Shown here: one piece after another, positions 57,561 through 64,000 of the stretch | How positions within the stretch are numbered: the stretch's first letter is position 1 | Layout of the letters: each line of letters begins with the position of its first letter | Assembly (NCBI RefSeq): GCF_963678635.1 | Contig: NC_087062.1 | Coordinates: forward strand, 34,810,052 to 34,874,051 | Length of the DNA: 64,000 nucleotides | Direction: 5' to 3' | Source: Symsagittifera roscoffensis | Taxonomy: Eukaryota; Xenacoelomorpha; Acoela; Convolutidae | The notes under the pieces: model-generated | Seen by the model: only the letters and a program-made list of their open reading frames with translations | Database searches by the model: none | Told to the model about the DNA's origin: nothing | Position numbers and translations under genes: made by a program

Positions 57561-58698
57561 GGCCAGTCATCGTTTGGGCGTAGGTATTATCATGATCATT
57601 CAATAATCGCTCGATCTCTCTTGTCATCCTTGCCTCTCTTTCCTCTGACTCTTTGTTTGCCTGTGCCAGGCTCTCAGCCAGGCATTGATCGGTGTTATGA
57701 ATCAATTGAGCCTGATCAAACCTCGCCTGCGACTTCACGTGCGTTAGCTCGTCTCTCAGATTCTCTTGACCCTTGTGAGCTCTCTCATCCACCTGATCTA
57801 TTCTTTTAGTCATGTCCCGTCTCAGTTCATCCAGACCATTCATTACGCCAGCGAACATGTCACTTATGTCGCCAGTGGCCCCAAATGACGGGGTTAGTCC
57901 CAGCGAAGATGAGGTCAACGGCGGCTGCAGCCTGGTGCTTGATGACGCACCGCCTCTTAGCTTGCTCATCGACGTCATTAATCTGTCGAAGGTTGACGAC
58001 GCTCCCATCGTTATCCCATCTGACATGGGCCTGGTCGGCGAGGTTGATGACGCCTTCCTGCTCATATCATTCCTTGGACACGGTGTGAAGTTCACATCCG
58101 GATGGGTTATCTCCGGGTAGTCATCACTGGAAGTCAAACCTACAGTTGGTAGTGACGCCATGCGTTCGTCGTACAAGGACTTCCAACTCTTCTTGGCCTT
58201 CGAGAACGTCTGCTCTTCACCCGGACTCATACTCGACATCATCGCGTTGTTACTCTGTTTGGCCAAGGATGAGTGTGCACTTGTCAGATGTGAAGGTTCC
58301 TTTCTCCATTTATAGCTCTTAGTCTCTGATTTGGACATTCCCCTGTACAACACTTCCTCCCGAGGTTCGACCTCGGGACGCTCCGAGGTCTCCTCTGTCC
58401 TCTCGGCTTCCTCCCGTTCGAGGACCTCGTCTGGCTCAAAGTCGGGTCGAATGAGCGTTCGCTCCCCTTCGTCAAAGGGATCCACCAGCGTTTCGCTCGC
58501 AGGCTCGGCCTCGGCGCTCCGCCTTTGATTGCCATCGAGGTTTTTCTCGCTCCTTAGTTTCATTTCGCTCACTGAAAGATCAGGTTGACCCTTAGTCGAT
58601 TCGTCTTCAGCAAACGCGTCGGTTCTAAACTTCCGCGTGCTTCCCTTGCTTAGCCTGGGAATTTTAGTAGTCGATCCTAGCGAGTCCCTGCGCTGCAT
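57556..58698 (-). CDS. ORF1, coiled-coil Gag-like leader protein
   Basis: The open frame reaches back to a TTG at 58758; the first ATG is at 58698, giving 380 residues. There is no catalytic domain. The first half is rich in Glu, Asp, Arg and Ser (an ExxExxERxExE stretch near residues 110-135); the middle is Ser/Thr/Pro-rich; the last ~80 residues are heptad-like (RRDMTKRIDQVDERAHKGQE, EREARMTREIERLLND). The frame ends CTG TAG AAG AGG and continues in the same frame into Gag-Pol, where the coiled-coil pattern seems to carry on (KRLDAKSDLMMRKLDAIL). This suggests either a leaky stop that yields an ORF1-Gag-Pol fusion or a recent nonsense mutation. The position suggests a structural Gag-type role. 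I found no homologue by recognition. Confidence 0.75.
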   Translation of the reverse strand: MQRRDSLGSTTKIPRLSKGSTRKFRTDAFAEDESTKGQPDLSVSEMKLRSEKNLDGNQRRSAEAEPASETLVDPFDEGERTLIRPDFEPDEVLEREEAERTEETSERPEVEPREEVLYRGMSKSETKSYKWRKEPSHLTSAHSSLAKQSNNAMMSSMSPGEEQTFSKAKKSWKSLYDERMASLPTVGLTSSDDYPEITHPDVNFTPCPRNDMSRKASSTSPTRPMSDGITMGASSTFDRLMTSMSKLRGGASSSTRLQPPLTSSSLGLTPSFGATGDISDMFAGVMNGLDELRRDMTKRIDQVDERAHKGQENLRDELTHVKSQARFDQAQLIHNTDQCLAESLAQANKESEEREARMTREIERLLNDHDNTYAQTMTGL

Positions 58699-59040
58699 AG
58701 TTTTTATCAAAATGAAAGTATTCGTAATTTGATGGCAATGCAAACGTACCACAAACAAGATTTAGTTAAATCACTTAACGCTGCCTACTCGATTCCGTCA
58801 GTATCAAAATGTCTCTTAGACCTCTCACGACTAAATTAGTGACTCAGCTAAAGTTACACACAGGGTCTACCCAGTATTGATATAATGCTAACTCAACCCG
58901 GTTGTATAGTATAACAGTATCACTAAGTTTCCACAAGATATAATCGACACACAAAACACAATCGATAATCAGATAAGAATATCCTACAGGTGACAGCGAC
59001 TTTTTGTCAGTATCAATTTATCGCCACACAATTTATCAAG

Positions 59041-59085
59041 TCACTGCTTTGTTAAAATTAAACAATCTTTGATAAAAAGCAGTGA
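59041..59085. repeat. 10-bp perfect hairpin in leader
   Basis: TCACTGCTTT at 59041-59050 pairs with AAAGCAGTGA at 59076-59085 across a 25-base AT-rich loop. It lies beside the tandem structured domains, on the ORF1 side. Confidence 0.7.
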
Positions 59086-59129
59086 TGATTCAGAAATAGA
59101 TAAATAAAACTTAGTCTTAAAGAAAAAGA

Positions 59130-59463
59130 CTTCCCCCAATCGGAACGATCCGAAAGAACGAAGCCCAGGACACAGTCTTCTCAAGTGGGTGTGTGTCTGC
59201 CTAATACACCCACCGAGGTCTTCTTTTAGGTGTCCTGCGATTGCCCGAGCTGTCCTACTAGGTAGCTCAAGGCAACCTCTGATCGAAAATTTCTAAAGTC
59301 TATGAAAAAGCTCTCCCACACTCGGACTGCTCCAAGTGCACGAGAGTAGGGAACAATTTTTCTTCTCAAGTGGGTGTGTATTTGCCTAATACACCCACCG
59401 AGGTCTTCCTTTATTTGTTCCCGGATTGCCGGAACTTTCCTATTAAGTAGCTCAAGGCAACCA
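59130..59463 (-). ncRNA. Tandem structured RNA domains in leader
   Basis: Two copies of one domain, offset about 185 bp (A about 59130-59275, B about 59315-59463). Each has three nested or adjacent stems. The outer stem is CAGGACAC (59166-59173) with GTGTCCTG (59230-59237) in A, but GGGAACAA (59349-59356) with TTGTTCCC (59415-59422) in B: eight pairs kept in both, with four pairs changed on both sides. The inner stem GTGGGTGT/ACACCCAC is identical in both. The 3' stem keeps TTGCC/GGCAA, while its inner part changes from GAGCT/AGCTC to ACTT/AAGT. This is direct covariation evidence for a folded RNA. It lies about 430-770 bases before the ORF1 ATG. Packaging, dimerisation or internal initiation are possible roles; none is shown. 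Confidence 0.8.
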
Positions 59464-59698
59464 CACAACCAAAATCACAATCAAAAAAAATTTTGTTCGG
59501 GTACTTCTAATACACCCAATGTAGAATCCAAAGTTGATCACGAATTTCCGGGTCAAAATGGGTTCTTATGATCCTGATAAGCACGCCTAATATCCTAATA
59601 TGATCCTAATTCAATGGATATTTTCCGTTGCCCAAATAGCCACAGAAAGTTTACTCAAGTCTCTAACAAGGAAGATCGTTGGAAGGTTTAAGACGCTC

Positions 59699-61750
59699 CG
59701 GAGGGTTACCTCGGAGGGTACCTTGATCACCCAAGTTACTTCGGAGGGTACCCTAATCACCCAAGTTACCTCGGAGGGTCCCCCCAAATTTACTAAGGAG
59801 GGTCAATAAGATGCTTAATATGCTCCGGAGGGTTACTTCGGAGGGTACCTCCAAAATTTTCAAATTTTTCGATCTCGCTTAGAAGGTTCTCCCCCTCGCT
59901 TCAAAAAGCGTCAAAACAAGCTAGGAGCTCTAAGGGGAGCTGTTTTAACTTCTTAGGGTGATCTCGTGGAAATTTTCCACTAAGGAGGGTTGCTAAAGGG
60001 TTTAGCTGACTCCGGAGGGTCACCTCGGAGGGTTCCCCCAAAATCAAGAAAAAGGGTTATATCACCGCAGTAAAGCCTCTGAAAGCGGTCTACCTGACTT
60101 AAAACTAGGTTGGCTGACACGGTCAACCTTTCCAGTTGAATAAAAAGATGTTTTGATAAAATTTTCTGCCGCTCGGAGGGTTGCCCGTAATTTGGACCCT
60201 CCGAACCAACAAATTCTAAAAATTTTTCTTTTCCGAAATAATCAACCCAAAAACGGTTGCGATTCGGAAAAGTGGTTAAAAACGTCGACTTATGGTTCCA
60301 AAATTATCCCGATCGGATAACTAGTCTTTGAGAAATCGCCAAAAACGCGTTCGTCAAAATGGCCTTTTTCACCACCTGTATAGGATCTGAAAGACTTTTT
60401 TCGCAATTCCGGTCGAAAGTGCCTAAAAATACTTGAAATGAGCGTAGTAGCCCTGTACGGCACTGGAATAATGCAAAAAACCGGACCAAAATTGGTTTAG
60501 AAACAAAAATTTGGCCAAAAACTATCAAATTTGGACCCTCCGATTCCTTCCTTTTCCAAACCTTAAGTCGTTAGCTCTATCCACGGAGCTACTCGGAGGG
60601 TTACCCAAAAATTTCTCTAGTAACCTAGTACGTTATGCTAGCACGCTCCTAACGCAAAAAATTTTATTGCTCTAACTCTAAAAACTCAAAAACTCGATCC
60701 CCAAAACAGATTGACAAAATACAGAAAATTATCAAAATTTTGGTCGAAAAATTCTCGTTTTTCTAACTTCTACTGAATCTTTGCTCACGCAGTTTCTTTA
60801 ATAAAGGGGATCGAACTACGTGGCTACTCTCTATATAAAAGCTTTTTGCCTATCGGAAAAGCTGGGATATCCGAAAATTTGGGGGTCTACAGTTTGGTCG
60901 AAAATTGGTAATTTTCGACAAAAAATGGGTGTTTCTTGGGTCTAAATAGGAGATAAGTAATATATAGTAAGGACAATAATCTATAAATAGTCGTTAATAA
61001 ATAGTACTATACCCTCCTTTGCACCAAAATATTCGAATTAAGACCCTTAACTCGGAAATTTGTAATCGATGGAGGGTACAATCGGACCGCGCCAATCGTG
61101 CCCCCCACCACTTAAGTTTTAAGGAAATAGTACCCGAACGATACTAAAATTGCTTCAACGATACCCAACAGTCGTTGCGGATGTTGTCCTTGATGTCCCT
61201 GTTGAGTGTGGAACACGTTGATCAGCCTGCCACTCTACCCTCCGGTCACCGGCAAAATCACCATTAACGTGCTTAAACACTCAAATTACACTCGAGGGAG
61301 GGTACCCAACCCTTCACCAAAACACACAATCTCTCTATCAAAAACGATATAAATCAATCTGAAACAACAACAAATAGGAAGGTCAGATCACATCTCGTCC
61401 GGAAATAACATATAAACTGTCACTTTATGTTTTTTACTGTTTTTGGTCTTTTTTGGATTTTTTTACTGTTTTTTGTACTTTTTTGTTTTTAAATAAATTT
61501 ATTTTTGGCTTTTTCTTGGTTATACACTATTTTTGTTTGGTTTTACGCTTTGTCTTTAATTGTTTTTGGTCCTGGGACCTCAGGGCAAGCGGGCTCTAGA
61601 TTTCCCACCTAACCCTCCGGCCCCCAGAATTTTCGGTGTTAACTAAGTTAAAAAGCTAAATTGCACTAGACGGAGGGTACGCACCTTCCCCCTAGTACAA
61701 CAACGGTCATTAAGGCCTCTAACTCGGGCTTACGCCCGGAGCGGAGGGTA
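59699..61750. repeat. Dispersed CGGAGGGT motif cluster
   Basis: About 20 copies of CGGAGGGT or one-base variants. Plus-oriented copies start at about 59699, 59712, 59742, 59772, 59825, 59839, 60013, 60025, 60174, 60593, 61671 and 61742, with AGGAGGGT forms near 59796 and 59983. Inverted ACCCTCCG copies are near 60196, 60535, 61238 and 61611. Many continue as TACC or TTACC. At 59699-59780 they form a 30-bp tandem with ATCACCCAAGTTAC between them. One further inverted copy lies inside each LTR. Confidence 0.8.
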
Positions 61751-61794
61751 CGTCGCTGAAACGCTTGCTGATCATGATGGTTTCATGCCTTTAA

Positions 61795-61815
61795 CAGGCC
61801 CACCCAGGAGCGCCA
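61795..61815 (-). promoter_or_regulatory. Candidate primer binding site
   Basis: On the minus strand, 12 bases after the 5' LTR end, TGGCGCTCCTGGGTGGG could pair with a tRNA 3' end (it starts TGG, complementary to CCA). I cannot match it to a particular tRNA, and a 12-base offset is longer than usual, so this is tentative. Confidence 0.35.
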
Positions 61816-61827
61816 TAAAAACGTCTA

Positions 61828-62678
61828 TGTAACATTCGCCCAAATATCACACAGCGACGGAGCGTAGAAAAAGTACCTATTAACGACTGGCAGGCGTCAG
61901 TTACCTTAATCCTACTCGTTTTTCACCGTCTCGACCTTGCCAGTTGATTTTTAGGCCATCAGTCAAACGACTTTTGATCAGCTTTCGTTTGCATGCGAAC
62001 ACAACCACATAGCTGAGTCTCGGATCCTCAGACTACGTGATTGTCATTAAAAACACGGCTCGAACAACCTATTTTATTATGTTTTTGTGTGACAGTTTTA
62101 TATTAAATCCATTGGAGATGAATTGACCCTTTCCCTTTTTCTATCTACTCATGTCCTGAAATATCAAATAATATCGGTGTTTTTAATTAAGATCTAGGAC
62201 ATTACAGCAGCTGTTATAGTCAGTTTTCACAGTCCCTTCACATATAACAGTCTCTGGGGGACCAAGCCTCCGCTCCCGTGATTTTCTTGAGATAACACTC
62301 TTATCTCCTATATTTCGTGTCCCGGGAGGGTTCCGTGGTATTTCTCTTCCCCCCACTGAAGCCTCCGTTTCCACAAATATCTGTCGCTAAGGTCCTTATC
62401 GTGTGTTCTTGCCACGATAAGAGGCTCCGTGTTTTTCTGTCTCTGATACAACTGTTCTTCACAATCTATATCGTGGTTCTCATTTTCATCTTTTTTATTC
62501 AAAATGGCCGTCTTTTTTCTATTTCTCAGAAATGTTCTTCTTCCAATCGAAATTTTAAAAATAAAAATTCTAGAACATTCTGACCCTCCGTCGCAACACT
62601 TTTTTGTTCATAAGGCCTTTAGTCACTTTTTTTTCTGTCGCGGGAAGGTTATGCTGTGTCATCTGGCAGAATGGCACA
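61828..62678 (-). repeat. Giant element 5' LTR
   Basis: 851 bp, TGTAACATTC at its left end and GAATGGCACA at its right end on the plus strand; on the element's strand it runs TGTGCC...GTTACA. It contains TATAAAA (minus strand, near 62100), a TATA-box candidate within the 25 bp missing from the 3' copy, and the 9-bp hairpin near 62395-62421. Confidence 0.93.
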
Positions 62679-62745
62679 ATGACGAGGTCACTCCTAAAAC
62701 AGGGCTAATACCTAACTTTCTTAATACTTATGATTTGTTTCAGTA
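62679..62745 (-). pseudogene. Old gag-pol fragment beyond young element
   Basis: On the minus strand this encodes a GISPVLG-like segment that aligns with GIQPDFP, just upstream of METRQ in the intact Gag-Pol, and weakly with the residues before it. It therefore continues the pseudogene that stops at 38328 and shows that the young element is inserted into its own older relative. Confidence 0.6.
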
Positions 62746-64000
62746 GATAAAAATCATCATATCCATCGGAGATGAATCAACCCTTTCCCAAATTGAATTT
62801 TTTAATTCCATTCACGACATACCAGGAAGCTGAAAATTGTTAAAACTGAGTTTCAAGTTTTTTCAAAAGCTGCTTCCGGATTTTTGAATCCGGTCGAAGA
62901 GATGCCTTGTCTGTGACATGCGAGCAGAATGCCCTCAAAATGTGTCTCGAATTCGAATTTTTATTGTGGCATCCGAGTCGGTAAATTGGCGGTTTTGGCA
63001 GATTAGTAGTGCTAATCTGACAATTTGGCGAATCAGGAATGGTTAATTTGGCCTAACAAGCTGACTTATAAAATTTCGATTTGAGCAGGGAAGACACGCA
63101 ACAACTTTAGTTTTCGCACACACTAAAACTGCGGAAAACAGAACAACAATATTTGTGCAGACAGACAAGTGGAACGAGTGACTAGCAACAAATTGAAATT
63201 GTAATCGAGATTATTGACGGAAGACTATTGATGGATTGAATTAAAACAAATCAGTAAGCAGATACATGAGCACGTTTAGAGCACGTGCGAAGATACTAAA
63301 TAATGATTCAAATTTGTTTTATTGTAGGTATCAAAAATTGATATAGCCCATATATGTAAGTGTTCAAATATCACCAGTAGCTATTAAATGCAGGATTTCA
63401 GTCATTGTCTTTGATAAATTGTCTGCGATAAAAGGACAGGTCCAGCAGATGTGCTGAGGAGATTTTATATTTACACAGATTTACAAACGCAAAATGTCTC
63501 CGTAGAGTTTCCGTAGCAGTTTCCACTTGTGCAAATTTTGTGATGGAGGCCATTTGTGTAAAACAGAGCGATAGATTTTTTTCTTGGCTGTTTTGATTTC
63601 TGTATTTCCAGAAAGTCGTCTTATCATCAGTCGAAATTTGTTCAGTTAAGTCAATCACTATGTCACTTTTTGAGTTTTTCACCTACAATAGATTTTGAAA
63701 GTGGGTTTTCTAATCGTCTTTCTGTACTTTTGACGGGTAGCTTCTGTGCGTTTTGATATTCAAAATATTCCAGAATTGTGATCTGTCGGTCTCAGTAGTC
63801 TCAAAAATTGATTTTTCTCTGTGAAGATTGTAGAGACGATGTTTGCTTCTACACATCTTTTTGAATAACTGTTTTTCAGTCGAAAAAATTTGATTGCCGC
63901 CGGTTCCGAGGGCAATCTTCAGTTTGCGATTTTGTTGATAGCAATCTTTGTCGGACCAATGTTTTGATATTCTTTTCTCTGTTTAAAAGCAGAATACTTG
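62746..64000. other. Unassigned AT-rich sequence
   Basis: No supported gene. About 30 bases near 62759-62790 (CCATCGGAGATGAATCAACC) resemble part of the giant-element LTR, so a further LTR fragment may be present. A perfect 7-bp hairpin CCGGATT/AATCCGG lies near 62877-62895. A 94-codon minus-strand open frame (63398-63682) has no recognisable domain. Confidence 0.5.

Larger units (their letters stand above)
58699..61827 (-). other. Giant element leader, ~3.1 kb
   Basis: Long untranslated leader between the 5' LTR and ORF1, without a supported gene. It holds a tandem pair of structured domains at 59130-59463, a perfect 10-bp hairpin at 59041-59085, a cluster of CGGAGGGT motifs at 59699-61750 in both orientations, AT-rich stretches, and a candidate primer binding site near the LTR. 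Confidence 0.8.
38329..62678 (-). mobile_element. Giant Ty3/gypsy-type LTR retroelement, 24.35 kb
   Basis: Two direct repeats of 862 and 851 bp (38329-39190 and 61828-62678) bound 22.6 kb of internal sequence in which six ORFs all read on the minus strand. Gag-Pol has the Ty3/gypsy order protease-RT-RNase H-integrase. Accessory ORFs encode a macro domain, an SGNH hydrolase with a second SGNH-like domain, and two proteins I do not recognise. I see no signal peptide or membrane-anchor pattern that would mark an envelope gene. The LTRs differ by about four substitutions over roughly 815 aligned bases plus four indels. With all large ORFs open, this indicates a young, possibly autonomous element. 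It lies inside the gag-pol remnant of an older relative. No exact target duplication is seen: the left flank ends GCATCT and the right flank begins ATGACG. Confidence 0.93.

Noticed and set aside
39868-58535. Many plus-strand open frames of 60-177 codons across the giant element
   Set aside because: They are antisense shadows of long minus-strand ORFs with clear domains and have no recognisable motifs of their own.
58699-61827. tRNA or other classical RNA gene in the leader
   Set aside because: Hairpins are present but none forms a cloverleaf with A and B box promoters.
38324-62684. Target site duplication of the giant element
   Set aside because: Left flank GCATCT and right flank ATGACG share no exact 4-6 bp duplicate at the LTR ends; the 7-bp loss at the left LTR edge may have erased it, but I cannot show it.
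63398-63682. 94-codon minus-strand frame as a host gene exon
   Set aside because: No recognisable domain or convincing splice context; length is within chance for AT-rich DNA of this size.

Overview
The window is eukaryotic and repeat-derived from end to end; I see no convincing host gene, rRNA or tRNA. A Pao/BEL element, a Ty3/gypsy-type element, a long tandem satellite and short T-rich 3' splice acceptors fit an invertebrate animal. A nematode or a flatworm would be reasonable, but the sequence does not settle it.

Layout: (1) 1-16529 is a satellite of about 62-bp monomers with patches of higher-order repeat. (2) 16530-18093 plus 35170-38328 is one broken, old copy of a large gypsy-type element on the minus strand. 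It keeps the end of gag-pol, a macro-domain ORF, and parts of an SGNH-hydrolase ORF. (3) That copy is split by a Pao/BEL element at 18094-35169, which has about 310-bp LTRs and an exact 5-bp target duplication (TTCGT). Between its LTRs lie three decayed tandem copies of the internal region. (4) At 38329-62678 a young element related to the old copy, about 24.35 kb long, is inserted into the gag-pol end of that copy. (5) 62679-64000 begins with a few tens of bases of the old gag-pol and is then unrecognised AT-rich DNA.

The young giant element is the centre of interest. Read on the minus strand it has: a 5' LTR; a 3-kb leader with structured tandem RNA domains and about 20 copies of a CGGAGGGT motif; ORF1; an in-frame UAG; a 2541-residue Gag-Pol (two zinc knuckles, protease, RT, RNase H, integrase); ORF3 (209 residues, a TARG1/OARD1-like macro domain); a spacer with a conserved splice acceptor; ORF4 (SGNH hydrolase plus a second, degenerate SGNH-like domain); a second in-frame UAG; ORF5 (1369 residues, unknown); overlapping ORF6 (about 200 residues, unknown); a PPT-like tract; and a 3' LTR. 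The LTRs differ by only about four substitutions over about 815 aligned bases and all large ORFs are open, so it looks recently mobile.

How the parts may work together (inference): Gag-Pol supplies replication, ORF3-ORF6 form an accessory module shared with a much diverged relative, and RNA signals (leader domains, splice acceptor, hairpins at the Gag-Pol/ORF3 junction, UAG junctions) control which proteins are made. The satellite shares a 15-mer and an 11-mer with the leader of the giant element, so the two may be related by descent.
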